Below, in pieces: positions 39,791 to 51,011 of a stretch of 64,000 nucleotides of DNA. How positions within the stretch are numbered: position 1 is the stretch's first letter; every line of letters begins with the position of its first letter. The notes beneath the pieces were generated by a model. That model worked only from the letters and a program-made list of their open reading frames with translations, was not told the DNA's origin and did no database searches. The stretch is taken from contig JADJTX010000018.1 of assembly GCA_016710985.1 (NCBI GenBank), positions 1-64,000 of the forward strand. Direction: 5' to 3'. This DNA comes from Ignavibacteria bacterium. GTDB taxonomy: Bacteria; Bacteroidota; Ignavibacteria; Tepidaquicellales; Tepidaquicellaceae. A program made the translations under genes and the position numbers.

Positions 39791-40738
39791 TTATTTTTTA
39801 ATATTCGCTGTATCTTTTATCATAATATCTTTTTTCAAAGTATCTTTACCGGTATTGACCGCGTTGGTTTTAGAGGAATCAGCGCCGGTTTTAAGTGAAT
39901 CAGAAATTGTTTCAACATAAATCAGTCCTTCAGCCGTTTTCCCCCCCGGCGGGTTAGTACCTTTCAGTGTCATGACGTAACTTGCAACCTGCTGCATTTT
40001 CTTCGGACTAAACTGATTCATCCATGTTATCATGCCTTTTGCAGGAACGCCATATTTTATAGTTTTAAAAATATTTTTTATTCCGCCGCCGTGTATCCAA
40101 TAGTCGTCTGTAAGATTAGGACCAATTGTTCCCTCCCCTGCTGTACCGTGACATGTTACACAATTAGCAATAAATGTCTGCTTACCCGCTGTTATAGATT
40201 CATCATCACTCAGGAATTCGACAGTACTTTCATTTATGAAAGCGCCTGTTCTTATTAATTCTTCACGCTGAAGCTCCGCAGCATAAACTTCATCAGAGTA
40301 TTCCTGAAAAGGCAGCTTCCCTGTTTTAAAAACGTGATAATTAAGGAAATATAGTACTGCAATGACTATGGTTCCATAGAAGAGAATGTTAAACCAGGGC
40401 GGTACATTATTGTCAAGTTCACGGATCCCGTCATAGTCCCCTTCAAGCAGCAGGGAATGTTCCTGTTCGATAGGTTTAAGACCGGACAATTTATCCGTAA
40501 TTATCTGTAACTGAGTTTTCTTTTTTTCCTTTAATGCAGCTTCTTCCGCAGTTTCAGGTGTCCGGAACAGGGAAATAAAGATTGCATTTAGCATTAGAAA
40601 TACTATAAGCAACAGAATATTCATGTACAGTTCCATGTTCATTTCTCCTGAGGCAGGAGCCTGGGTCTGCGCAAGACTGTTATTAACTAAAAACAAAAGT
40701 ACTGAAAAAGCTGAAATGTTTTTTAAAATTAATTTCAT
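39791..40738 (-). CDS. ccoP: cbb3-type cytochrome c oxidase subunit III (CcoP)
   Basis: A 315-residue cytochrome c subunit of cbb3 oxidase. It has an N-terminal signal-like helix, a second membrane helix near residue 45, and a third with WFNILFYGTIVIAVLYFLNYHVF. One heme-binding CVTCH lies in a cytochrome c domain, with GPNLTDDYWIHGGG and the axial Met in GMITW. Proteobacterial CcoP has two hemes; one is common in Bacteroidota. The C-terminal 40 residues are Lys- and Thr-rich. Confidence 0.92.
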   Translation of the reverse strand: MKLILKNISAFSVLLFLVNNSLAQTQAPASGEMNMELYMNILLLIVFLMLNAIFISLFRTPETAEEAALKEKKKTQLQIITDKLSGLKPIEQEHSLLLEGDYDGIRELDNNVPPWFNILFYGTIVIAVLYFLNYHVFKTGKLPFQEYSDEVYAAELQREELIRTGAFINESTVEFLSDDESITAGKQTFIANCVTCHGTAGEGTIGPNLTDDYWIHGGGIKNIFKTIKYGVPAKGMITWMNQFSPKKMQQVASYVMTLKGTNPPGGKTAEGLIYVETISDSLKTGADSSKTNAVNTGKDTLKKDIMIKDTANIKK

Positions 40739-40769
40739 ATTTTATTTTTTATGTCAAATGTATTTTAAT

Positions 40770-40934
40770 TTATTGTTCATTATCTAAAGGAAGCATTTCC
40801 ATTTCCTTTATGTATTTTTTATCAGTTGTAAAAGCACGTATAACTATTATTACAAAAAATAAAGTAAATATGATCAGAGAAATGACCGGATAGATTTCTA
40901 CTCCGTCTATCAATTCGAAATAATGTTTAAACAT
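40770..40934 (-). CDS. ccoQ: CcoQ/FixQ-like small membrane subunit
   Basis: 54 residues with one transmembrane helix: MFKHYFELIDGVEIYPVISL at the start and a charged tail ending MLPLDNEQ. Position between ccoNO and ccoP, size and topology fit CcoQ, which stabilises the cbb3 complex. Confidence 0.82.
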   Translation of the reverse strand: MFKHYFELIDGVEIYPVISLIIFTLFFVIIVIRAFTTDKKYIKEMEMLPLDNEQ

Positions 40935-40935
40935 A

Positions 40936-40977
40936 GTATAAGTTAAAAGTTGAAAGTTAAAAGTTAAAAGTTTATAA
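40936..40977 (-). repeat. 7-bp tandem array (AGTTAAA)
   Basis: Five or so AGTTAAA/AGTTGAA units fill the gap between the ccoNO stop codon and the ccoQ start codon. Confidence 0.8.
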
Positions 40978-40978
40978 T

Positions 40979-43101
40979 TTATTTCGTTGTTGTCTTATCC
41001 ACCTTAATGTCAGTACCGAGACGCTGTAAATATGCGATCAAAGCAATGATCTCCTTCTTGCTTTCAACCTTTATACCGTTCTTTTCAAGGTCTTTTGATA
41101 TCTCATCCGCCTGCTTCATTAGCTGCTCATTTGAAATTTTGTCATAACCTTCTTCATAAGGAACTCCCAGCTTTCTCATTGCATTTATTTTTCCTTCAGT
41201 AGATGACAGATCGAGATCCTGACTTATCAGCCAGTCATAGGCCGGCATTATGGAACCCGGAGATATGTTACGCGGATTTTCCATGTGATAATAATGCCAC
41301 AGGTTCGGATATTTCATACCCTCTCTCTGAAGATCCGGACCGGTTCTCTTTGAACCCCATAAAAACGGATGATCATAAACGAACTCACCGGCTTTTGAAT
41401 ATTCACCGTATCGTTCAGTTTCCGACCGGAACGGACGAATCATTTGTGAATGACAGTTATTACATCCTTCCCTTATATAAATATCTCTGCCCTGAAGTTC
41501 AAGCGGTGTATAAGGTTTCACACTCGAGATTGTCGGTATGTTTGACCTGATCAAAAGTGTCGGAATTATCTCTACTGCTCCTCCGATAATTACCAGTACT
41601 GCTGCGATCACGGCAAACTTTCCGGGACGGGATTCTATTAATCTGTGCTTTGTCTTTATTGACTCAACACTGTCTCTTACCATTGGCGGAGCTTCTGCCT
41701 CTTCATTCTCAACAAGCTTACCCTGCTTCGCGGTTTTATAAAGATTATAAACCATTACAAGAACACCGGTTAAATACAATGCTCCTCCGAAAGAACGGAC
41801 CATATACAATGGTATGATCTTTAAAACTGTTTCAAGAAAATTCGGATATTGTAAAAGACCTTCCGGTGTAAATTGTTTCCACATCAGAGACTGGGTAATT
41901 CCTGCCCAGTACATTGAAGCTGCATAAAATACTATGCCTAATGTTCCAATCCAGAAGTGGAAGTTAGCCATCTTATTGGAATAAAGATTTGTTTTATAAA
42001 GCCTCGGTATCAGCCAGTACAGTATTCCGAATGTTAAAAATCCGTTCCATCCTAAAGCGCCGACATGAACGTGTGCAACTATCCAGTCCGTAAAATGCGC
42101 GATAGCATTAACATTCTTTAATGAAAGCATCGGTCCTTCAAATGTAGCCATTCCATAAGCTGTAACTGCCACCACCATGAATTTCAATACAGGCATTTCC
42201 CTTACTTTATCCCATGCACCGCGCAATGTCAGCAATCCGTTGATCATTCCGCCCCACGACGGCGCGATCAGCATTATGGAGAATACTACTCCCAGTGACT
42301 GTGCCCAGTCCGGCAATGCAGTGTAAAGCAAATGATGCGGTCCCGCCCAGATGTATATGAATATCAGAGACCAAAAATGAATTATTGATAACCGGTAAGA
42401 ATAGATCGGACGGTTAGCAGCTTTAGGCAAAAAGTAGTACATCATTCCCAGATATGGTGTCGTCAGAAAAATGCAACTGCATTATGACCGTACCACCATT
42501 GAACCAGTGCGTCCTGAACTCCTGCATAGACAGGATAGCTTTTCAGCATTTCTACGGGAATTTCAATTGAGGTTACTATATGAAGGACAGCAACTGTTAT
42601 GACGGTAGCAATGTAAAACCATATGGCTACATACATATGCTTTTCCCGCCGCTTAATGATCGCTCCGAACATATTGATCGCAAAGACAACCCATACTAAT
42701 GTAATTAAAATATCTATGGGCCACTCAAGCTCTGCGTATTCTTTGCTTGTTGTATAACCAAGCGGTAGTGTAACAGCTGCCAGTACGATAATTGACTGCC
42801 ATCCCCAGAAATGAATCTTGCTTAATTTGTCGCTGAACATTCTGGCTTTGCAAAGTCTCTGAAGGGAATAATATATACCCATAAAGATTGCATTGCCGAC
42901 AAATGCAAATATCACTGCATTTGTGTGAAGCGGTCTAATCCTGCCGAATGTTGTGTACTGGTTTGCCAGGTTCATTACAGGGCTGAAAATCTGTAACGCC
43001 ACTAACAGCCCGACCAGCATTCCGACAACTCCCCAGACAACTGTAGCAACCGCAAAATTCCTTACGATCTTATTATCGTAGCTGAATTTTTCCAATTCCA
43101 T
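40979..43101 (-). CDS. ccoNO: Fused cbb3 oxidase subunits I and II (CcoNO), one frameshift
   Basis: The catalytic core of cbb3-type cytochrome c oxidase. The N-terminal part (43101 to about 41550) is the heme-copper subunit CcoN with 12 or more helices; conserved pieces include TFGRIRPLHTNAVIFAF, WWYGHNAVAFFLTTP and IWAGPHHLLYT. The C-terminal part is CcoO, with heme-binding GCNNCHSQMIRPF and a domain ending in LQRLG. The frame is broken at the five-T run in the codons for AFFL (plus-strand 42463-42468); one T restores it. Subunit fusion is common in Bacteroidota. Confidence 0.93.
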
Positions 43102-43130
43102 TCTTTAATGATTCTCCTTAATTAGTTAAA

Positions 43131-44328
43131 TTAAATTAAATTTACTTCTTTAAAACACTTCTTTATTCTTTCAAAAGCTACTGTAATATCATTATCCAGT
43201 CCTATGGAGAATCTTATGAGACCTTCCCTCAATCCCATTGATGACTGCTCTTCTTCAGGAATTTCGGAAGAAGTGCTGTGCCTGGTGAGCTGAATAATGT
43301 TTTAAAATATCCTAAGCTGACTGCAAGATAGCCAACTTTTTCTTCCTGCATTCTTGTCATTATCCTGCATGCATTTTCGTAAGTCCGGCATCTACTGCCA
43401 TCATTCCTCCGTATCCGAATCCATCGTTCATAATTGAGTTCATCAGATCATGATCTTTATTTGACTTTAATCCGGGATAATATATTTTAAGTCCAGCTTT
43501 TCAAACTCAGTTGCGAGGAACATGGCATTCTCACTGTGCTTCTTCATTCTTATATGAAGACTGTGAAGATTCTTCAGAATACTTGCCGCCCTGTAGCTGT
43601 CAAGCACCGGTCCTAACAGCATTGTCGCTCCGGTGTTAATGTCAGTTAATGTACAGATAAAATCGTGTGTTGAACAAATGCATCCTGCAACACAGTCGCT
43701 TGTTCCGTTAATGAATTTTGTCATGCTGTGAATCACAATCTCAGCGCCAAGCCTGGCGGGAGAGATGATCATAGGGCTGAATGTATTGTCAATGATCAGC
43801 TTAATGCCGTATTTTTTTTGCAATGGTGCCTAGAGCAGGAATATCCGTTACTTCAAGAAGCGGATTATTTATTGATTCACCGTAAATTATCTTTGTCTTT
43901 TCATTAACAAGCTCCTCAACTTTTTTTATATTATGCAGGTCTGTAAATCTTGTATTTATTCCCAGCTTGGGTAGAAAGTTTTTGAATAAAGCGTAGGTTC
44001 CGCCGTAAATGGTTCTGCCGGAAATTATCTCATCACCTGTTGAACAAATGTCAAGTATTGTCGAACTTATTGCGCTCATTCCCGAGGATGTAACCTGCGC
44101 TGATTCTGTGTCTTCAAGACGCGCCAGTGCGTTTGACAGGTATTTATTAATCGGATTCCAGTGACGCGAATACAGAAAGCATCCTTCAATTTCATGATCA
44201 AATGCTTCATCCATTTTACCCGGATTATGAAAAGTAAATGTTGATGAATCTGTTATTGATGGGTTGACATCGCCAAATTCTCCAAAGACCAGATAATCAT
44301 TAATATTTGTGCTCGGATCAAATTTCAT
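43131..44328 (-). CDS. Cys/Met metabolism PLP-dependent enzyme, multiple frameshifts
   Basis: Joined over several frames (44328-43801, 43823-43467, and about 43465-43131), this is a trans-sulfuration family enzyme (methionine gamma-lyase or cystathionine gamma-lyase/synthase type). Visible motifs are SAISSTILDICSTGDEII, TIYGGTYALF, the PLP lysine in HSMTKFINGTSD, and the C-terminal MGLREGLIRFSIGLDN. At least three indels are required. The position between ccoS and ccoNO is unusual for such an enzyme. The exact substrate cannot be decided from the sequence. Confidence 0.75.
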
Positions 44329-44348
44329 TTTTTAACGTTTTTTGGTTT

Positions 44349-44512
44349 TCATTTTTTGTAGTTTTTGTTTTCATCTTCATCATCGAACAGCATCCTTATC
44401 GAAGGAGTATATTTATCCTCATACTGCCCGGATTTCACGGACCATATGAATGCAAATAAAAAAATAAAGCGACCAGCAGACTGACTCCTATTAATAATAT
44501 TATCACGCTCAT
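44349..44512 (-). CDS. ccoS: cbb3 oxidase assembly protein CcoS (frameshift)
   Basis: About 54 residues. The ATG at 44512 gives MSVIILLIGVSLLVALFF; after one base restored in the seven-T run near 44460 it continues FAFIWSVKSGQYEDKYTPS, then IRMLFDDEDENKNYKK. This is the CcoS signature (membrane helix, GQY/F.D..TP..RML). The ATG overlaps the expected stop codon of ccoI. Confidence 0.82.
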
Positions 44513-46945
44513 AGCAGCTTTCTTTTTTTGCAAAATAATTTGTTACACCGGTAACAAATAAAATGATCGAAACAGAATTAAACGGCATTAACACAGCTGC
44601 AATGAGCGGAGAGAAAGTTCCCTGTGCTGCAAGATAAAGACCAACTACGTTATATAGAAAAGATATGAGAAAACTGACTTTAATTATCTTCATAGTTGTC
44701 TTTGAAAATTTCAGGAATGCTCCCAGCTTTGAGAATACTGAAGCATCTATGATGGCGTCACTGGCAGGAGTAAAGTTTGCTGTATCTTCAGACACAGATA
44801 TCCCTGCATCACTCTGCCTTAACGCTCCTGCATCATTGAGCCCGTCCCCTATCATAATTACTTTACTATTCTTTTTTTGCAGTGTCTTAATGTAATTTAA
44901 TTTGCAGGCCGGGGTCTGATTAAATAAAAGATGCTCTTCATTTTTAAAAGAAAATAATTTCCTTAGATTATTTTTTTCAGCATCATTATCACCTGAAATT
45001 ACGGACAGATCATATTCATCACTCAGCTCACCTATAATGTCTTCCAGTCCGTTTCTGTATTTATTCTTAAAGGAAAAATATCCTTTGATCTTTTTGTCAA
45101 TTGAAAGATAAACATTCGTTGCAAATGCATTACCGGGAAATTCATTTGAAAAAATATAATCAGTAGGATCAATATCTTTCAGAATGAAATGTATAGTGCC
45201 TAATGTAACGTTCTTCCCGGATATCGTACAGGTAATGCCTTCCTCAGATTTTCCTTAAAGTTTTCTATTTGATATGAAATCGTAAATTTTATAGAATCAT
45301 AAATCGCTTTGCTTAAAGGATGAGAAGAATTACGTGTGAGAGACTTCACCATGCCGATCTCACACAGATTAAGCTTTGTTCCGGTATACTGAACCGATAT
45401 GTCGTTTGAATTAGTGATTGTACCGGTCTTATCAAAGACTATGGAATCGGCTTTCGAAAGGTTCTCTATTACATTTGCATTCTTTAAATAAAATTGATTT
45501 CGTCCGAAAATCCTTATCGTGTTTCCCAGAGCAAAAGGAGTTGTCAATGCCAGAGCGCACGGGCATGCAATGATCAGTACTGTTGTAAATGCATTTAAAG
45601 CGAGATTAATGTCTGTCCCGTACCAGTAAGCTGCAGATCCGAATGCAACTAATAATATTGCTGCTGTAAAGTATTTGCTTATGGAGTTTACTGCACTTTG
45701 TAAATTAGAATCTGTCTGCTTTTTAAAAGCATTGTCATTCCAAAGCTGAGTAAGATAGCTCTTTGAAACTGTTCTGATTACCTCAAGCTCAATCGCGCCG
45801 CCTAAATGTCTTCCCCCTGCGTAAATAATTTCACCTAGAGTCTTCTGCTCGGGAATTGACTCACCTGTTACAAAACTGTAGTCAATGCTTGATGCTCCGT
45901 AAATAAAATGGAATCTGCCGGAATGATTTCATTATTCCGTATTATTATTCTGTCTCGGTTTTAAATTTGAAACGGGTATGCTTTTTTCCGCATTGTCTGT
46001 TTTTAATGTTACCGATATGGGAAAGTATGATCTGTAGTCTCTTTCGAAATTCAGAGTGTCATAGGTTTTATTCTGAAAAAGCTTTCCGAGAAGAAGTAAA
46101 AATACAAGCCCGGCAAGTGAATCCGAAAATCCTGCATTATTAAAATAAATTATTTCATAAATACTTCTGACAAACAAAGCTGTTAAGCCCAGTGATACCG
46201 GAACATCTATATTAATGAATTTCTTTTTAAGACCATTCCATGCTGATGTAAAATAATCAGACGCGCAGTAAAAAAATACGGGTACTGATAAAAGTAAATT
46301 CAAATAATTAAACAGAGTCTTAATGTTATCTTCAATAAAACTATCCATTGAAAGATACTCGGGAAAACTCAGAAGCATTATGTTGCCTAAACAAAATCCC
46401 GCGATCCCGATTTTCAGATACAACTTCTTTTGGTACTTACTCTTTTTTATTGAATTGTTCTGGAAATCCGGACTGATCAGCGGTTCGTATCCTATTGAGG
46501 TCAGCGTCTTTACTAATTCCTTCAAAGATATAGCCGAGTTGTCAAATGTAATTCTTATTTTTTTCTCAGGGAAATTTACTTTTGATGAGATGATCCCTGT
46601 ATTAACTTTATATAATTTTTCAAGAAGCCATATGCAGGAAGTACAATGTATCGAAGGAATAAAAAATGAAATTGTTGAAATGTTTTTGTTTGTAAAATCA
46701 ATTAGCCTTTTCTGAATTCCGGTGTCATCAAGGTAATCGTATTTAGAGCTGTCTCTGATCTCCCTTACACTGACTCCTTTGTTTTCTTCAAATGAATAGT
46801 AACTGCACAGATCATTTCCGTTCAGGATTTCATAAACCGTTTTACAGCCTGCACAGCAGAAAGTTTTATCATCGGCTGAGATTGAGTCATCCTGACAATC
46901 TTCACCGCAATGATAACATACTACATTTGATTTTGCTTTTATCAA
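44509..46945 (-). CDS. ccoI: Copper-translocating P-type ATPase CcoI, several frameshifts
   Basis: Delivers copper for cbb3 oxidase. The N-terminus has a cysteine-rich VVCYHCGEDCQDD...FCCAGCKTVYEIL region typical of CcoI, then a heavy-metal-associated domain with HCTSC. Membrane helices and ACPCALALTTP (about 45550) follow, then the phosphorylation site FDKTGTI (about 45430) and GDGLNDAGALRQSD (about 44850). Open parts are 46945-45932, 45547-45200 and 44855 onward, with the gaps readable in other frames, so at least four indels are needed. All catalytic motifs are intact. ccoS follows with an ATGA overlap. Confidence 0.87.
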
Positions 46946-46993
46946 TTTTTTGTAATTTATTTTATTCTGTTAATCTTGTCTTTAAAATCTGTT

Positions 46994-47060
46994 CAAAGAT
47001 ATAACGAATAGAAGTTTTACTCTATGACTAGAATCAGATAAAAATATGATATTTGTCATA
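46994..47060 (-). promoter_or_regulatory. ccoI promoter with a Crp/Fnr-type operator
   Basis: On the minus strand, TATGACAAATATCATA (47060-47045) is an inverted repeat with half-sites TATGA and TCATA six bases apart, the geometry of Crp/Fnr sites. A -7-like TATCTTTG lies at 47001-46994. The box centre is 58.5 bases from the far edge of the -7 element, about -64 from the predicted start. No -33 TTG is at the usual spacing, which fits an activator-dependent promoter. Confidence 0.55.
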
Positions 47061-47193
47061 GTTTTTTTGCATAAATAATTAAACAAATGGGTTTTTGAGA
47101 AATTTATTACAGTATAATACTTTTAACAAAGTAAGAAAATGATAAAACTCATAAAGTTCTTTCCTTTCAGACTTTCAACTTAAAACTAAAAAT

Positions 47194-47224
47194 AAAAAAG
47201 CCTCCGTTCCCAACAAACGGAGGC
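47194..47224 (-). terminator. Strong terminator on the minus strand
   Basis: GCCTCCGTT and AACGGAGGC form a 9-bp GC-rich stem with a 7-base loop, followed on the minus strand by six T. The nearest upstream gene on that strand ends 1.1 kb away. Confidence 0.85.
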
Positions 47225-47322
47225 TCCTACGAAAGGAACTAAGAAAGAACGGTTTTATTTTGCAAATATGGTCAACAAAATAAATTAATTAAGTTATACA
47301 AATATACCATGAGCGAATTTAA
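47194..47322 (-). ncRNA. Candidate small RNA ending in a strong terminator
   Basis: No protein-coding frame is seen. On the minus strand a TATATTTG (47306-47299) with TTTG 21 bases upstream, and a separate AATACTAC-N17-TTTG motif (47356-47328), could start a transcript at about 47292 or 47322. It would end at a GC-rich hairpin with a T-run at 47194-47224, giving an RNA of about 100-130 bases. The family is unknown. Confidence 0.35.
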
Positions 47323-47327
47323 TTTTA

Positions 47328-47356
47328 CAAACAAGAATTCCATGAATTGTAGTATT
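47328..47356 (-). promoter_or_regulatory. AATACTAC-N17-TTTGTAA promoter-like motif, copy 3
   Basis: Minus strand: AATACTAC at 47356-47349 and TTTGTAA from 47331, exactly 17 bases apart. The same arrangement occurs upstream of the genes at 51012-53642 and 60701-63097. Confidence 0.5.
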
Positions 47357-47359
47357 CAG

Positions 47360-48358
47360 ATTTTACCGGTAAGCAGCGTCAGAATCCTATACTGTTCCTG
47401 TAAACATCCTGGTCTTTGCGGTAATCATTAATTTCAATTTTTGTAAAAACCTTCTATCTGGGGCGAACACAAACCTTACGATCTTAAATAATACTTTACC
47501 GGATTAAAATCTTACATTCTCAATAAAATTTAACTCAAATAAAACAATGTTTTAATCTCTTCCGGGAACGCAATCGTTTTACTTAGCAGGTTATACCTTG
47601 TATTTAGATTCATAAATAGTATTCCCGGCGACATTTATTATAGCCTCAGGTATATTATTTTCCGTTTCACACAAATGTCAACTACTCTGCTGCATGTGTA
47701 TAAGTGTTGCTGGCATTTATATTTATTTAAAGGAGTTGTTAAGATATAAAATAAATAAAAATGTCAAAGTAATATTCATGTATATAGCACTCAGGAATAT
47801 GTTCTTCTCTTTCCGGTGTATTACATACAATCTGTGATAAATAATATTGAGTATAGCGGCATAGTAATTTTAGATATAGGTTTCCCTGCAACTGGCGAAT
47901 ATTTCCAAATACTTTATTCCGTAATTATAATTATTTATTATAAAATCCTGATAAATAATAATTAATATGAAATATAATTTCTATAATATCTAATTAATTA
48001 TAATTGTTACCTGATTAGTTATAGTGTAAACTAAATTATATATATTCTTATTCAAATTAACTATTAGACTAACCTAATATTATAAAACATTTTTATATTA
48101 ATAATTGGAATATATAAAATATTTATTATAAAATAAGAATTTATAATTTGAATAGCCTAATTAATTATTAAAATATCCTGATTAATTATAAGGTTATCCC
48201 AATTGTTTATCAGAATTCGTCAAATTGTACATTTTCATATTTTTTTGCATTTCGAATGTGGAATTTTATGCTGCAATTAAAGATTTTGAATAAATTTGCA
48301 TATCGTACGAAATCTATATTGATTTCGGGCAGGTAAATCCAAATTCCCAAATTACAAA
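47360..48358. other. 1-kb AT-rich gap, no gene recognised
   Basis: Region downstream of the 48359 gene, increasingly A/T-rich, with many imperfect CCTGATTAATTAT/CCTAATTAATTAT motifs between 47940 and 48200. No open frame of note, no tRNA, and no cluster of DnaA boxes (TTATCCCAA near 48195 is only a partial match). Confidence 0.5.
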
Positions 48359-50968
48359 TCACGGAGTGACTTTACCTGCGTAAATTACAGAATTATTATT
48401 TGTAATTACAAGGTCTGTCAGATCCGTAATATTATCTCCGTTAACATCTGTCGCATTATATCCGGTTATAAAATTTACAGCATTATTATAAATATTTATT
48501 ATATCCGTCAGATCGACACTTCCGTCCTGATTTACATCTCCGCTGAAATCTGCAAATCTGACAGGCGATGTATCAACCTGTTTTAAATTATTTCCGTAAG
48601 CCTTTGTGATCTGATCGGACATATTATAATTTGTGTTTCCTCCCGATGTAAATGCTTCTCCTCCCTGCCTGCTCCAGGTTTCTATACTGTTCCTGTGATT
48701 TACAACAATATAATAATTACCCGTTGGTAAATTACTGAAAGCAAGAGTAACATTTCCGGATGTTGCCAGCACCTTTTGCAGAATCTGCAAGTGAATGCGG
48801 TGCTGATGAATTTCTAAGATCAACCATAACAGAATCACTGACCATGCTGTGTGTATTTGAATTATAAAGACCTTCAATAAGCATTGTAAGATTCAGAGAA
48901 GAAATTCCGGGATTATTAACTGTAAATACCGCAGCTCCCTGCTTGCACAGCTTATCCACATTTCATATCCATTTTGTAAATTTTTAACTTCAATATCATA
49001 TATTTGTGCATGCGGCAGTCCTCCTGTCTGTTGCTGAGGAATAATACCAAAATTCGTTCCGTCAAACCAGCATAGACCGTAAACAGAAGTCGATGCGCTT
49101 CCGAAGTTTGAAAACCAAAGACGCCCGTCCGGTGTTACGGCAAGAGGTGAAATATTTTCTCCGGGTATTTGTGAATTGGCTGGAGAATAAAACTGATATG
49201 AACCGTTAGCCGCATTAACTTTTGCCAGACCTTTATTTGTTCCAACCCAGGCAAAGCCGTTTTCCAGAGGGACAACTGTTGTAAGTCCGTCACTCTGAGG
49301 ATCAAGCTCTGAAAAATCATCTGTGACTTTTGAAAAATTATAATTACCGTCAGTTCTTAAGACCTGATAACCTGAACACACCCAGACTGTGCCTGATCTT
49401 GTTGGATCTTTTTCAATGTTTGAACCCAGACCTATGAACGGAACAATTGTCCAGTTATTTCCTGCATCATTATAATAAGAAAGATTATAATACTCACCAA
49501 CACTCCACAATCTGTTCTGAGAATCTTCTACAACTCCTACTGATCTGCTGTTCGGATAATTAAGTGAAGTGTATGAACTGCCGTTCCATGCATGCAGATT
49601 GTTAAACATTGGATTAACAATTATATTTCCGTTTGAAGGTCGATAATATAATACTTCAGCGTTATCAGTTGGAAATGGAAAAGGATTTCCTAAGCCATAA
49701 GTGAATTCATTGTAACCTGTCCATCTTGTTCCGTCAAATTTCTGAAAACCACCGAATCCCGTTCCGGCATTTCCCGCCATATAGACATTGCCGTTATTAT
49801 CTATAGTAATATCTTCAGCCCAATATGTAAATTGAGAAGAATTTGTAATACGATATCTTTGCCAGACGCCTGTTTGCGCATTGCGTTTAGCAGCACCTCC
49901 GACTCCCGTTACCCATACATTCCCGCCTGCATCTATATCAACGCCATAAGAAAAACCTCCTTCTCTCCATGCTCCGAGATCCTGCCAGGAGGACCCGTTA
50001 AATTGCCGGACATTACTGTTACCGTCAATCAGTAATGCCTTACCGTTTCCATAAGCTTTAAAAGCCCATATATCATTTTCAGAATTTGCCGGCGGCTGAG
50101 CAGGCGTGATCCAGTTGCCCGCAGGCGTTCTGTAATCAAGCGAATACAAACTGCCTGTTGCTGTATATTTGAATGCCCAAAGATTATTCGCATCATCAAT
50201 GCAGTCAATTCCGGGTAAAGCGACAATTTCACCGGGTTCCTGATTTTGCGGCAGTAATGTAAAAAGCTGAGTATCGCTGTCAAAAGTTACCATCGTATTC
50301 CATCCCGTACCATCAATCCAGACAACATAACCTCCTGTAGTTTTTTCCTGAATGGAAACATTTTCACAGAAACTAATCCAGCCCGGCCAGTTATTAGCAG
50401 TTGATCCGAAAGACCAATACCGCCATTGATTAGTAGCCGGATTAAAATGTACAAGTCCTCCGTTTCCCCAGGTCACAGAAAAAACTGCAGCCCACACAGA
50501 TCCGTCGGGAGCAATCGCGAGATCCATTGTTCTACCTCCGGGATGTAAAGAGTTATCAGCTCCCCAGAATTCCAAAGAGCTTGCGCCGGCAGCAGGATTG
50601 AATTTCAAGATTCCCCGCCAGGTAGCCATCCATAATATTCCGTTGGCGTCTTCTTCAATATCGCTTATGCGTGATGAACCAACATCATTAATATCTCCTA
50701 TAACCGGATAATCTACATTTGAATAATTTATCCATCTGTTTTCTGATTGAATATACTTTGCAAATCCGCCTTCTTCCCAGCCGGGAGTGTAACCTGCGAT
50801 ATACGGATCTCCGTCGTGATCAATCCAGATTGCTTCAACATAGTCGCCCTGAATTCCTGTATTCCCTGTATTGTAATAGCGCCATGAAAGCGCCGGAGTT
50901 TGTGCATTGGTAATCTGAATTGCGAATGCAAAAATGAACAAGTTTAGTATCAGATTTTTCATTTTCAT
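48359..50968 (-). CDS. Exported beta-propeller protein with dockerin-like C-terminal module (gene A)
   Basis: About 870 residues. A signal peptide (MKNLILNLFIFAFAIQITNA) is followed by a large repeat domain of two-component-regulator-propeller type (DGSVWAAVF, NGILWMATWRG, DGRLWFSNFG). The C-terminal module of about 180 residues begins near 48920 with LNLTMLIEGLYN and includes HRNSIETWS, GDVNQDGSVDLTDI and DVNGDNITDLTDL, ending at KVTP. No T9SS domain is present. Frame changes near 48950 and 48770 separate the open parts 50968-48893, 48959-48732 and 48877-48359. It is a paralogue of gene B (53851-56354). The ligand is unknown. Confidence 0.75.
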
Positions 50969-51011
50969 ATTATTATTTAATTTATTTAAAATCTAACATT
51001 TTCATTTGGGT

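Noticed and set aside
47370..47420. A 15-base match (CTATACTGTTCCTGT) to the module's HRNSIETW codons, as a possible module remnant
   Set aside because: Surrounding bases do not match and one 15-base match is expected by chance in a window of this size.
48951..48960. Perfect DnaA box TTATCCACA as a sign of an origin
   Set aside because: It lies in coding sequence (a related TTATCCATA occurs at the equivalent site in gene B), and no cluster of boxes or origin-type genes is nearby.
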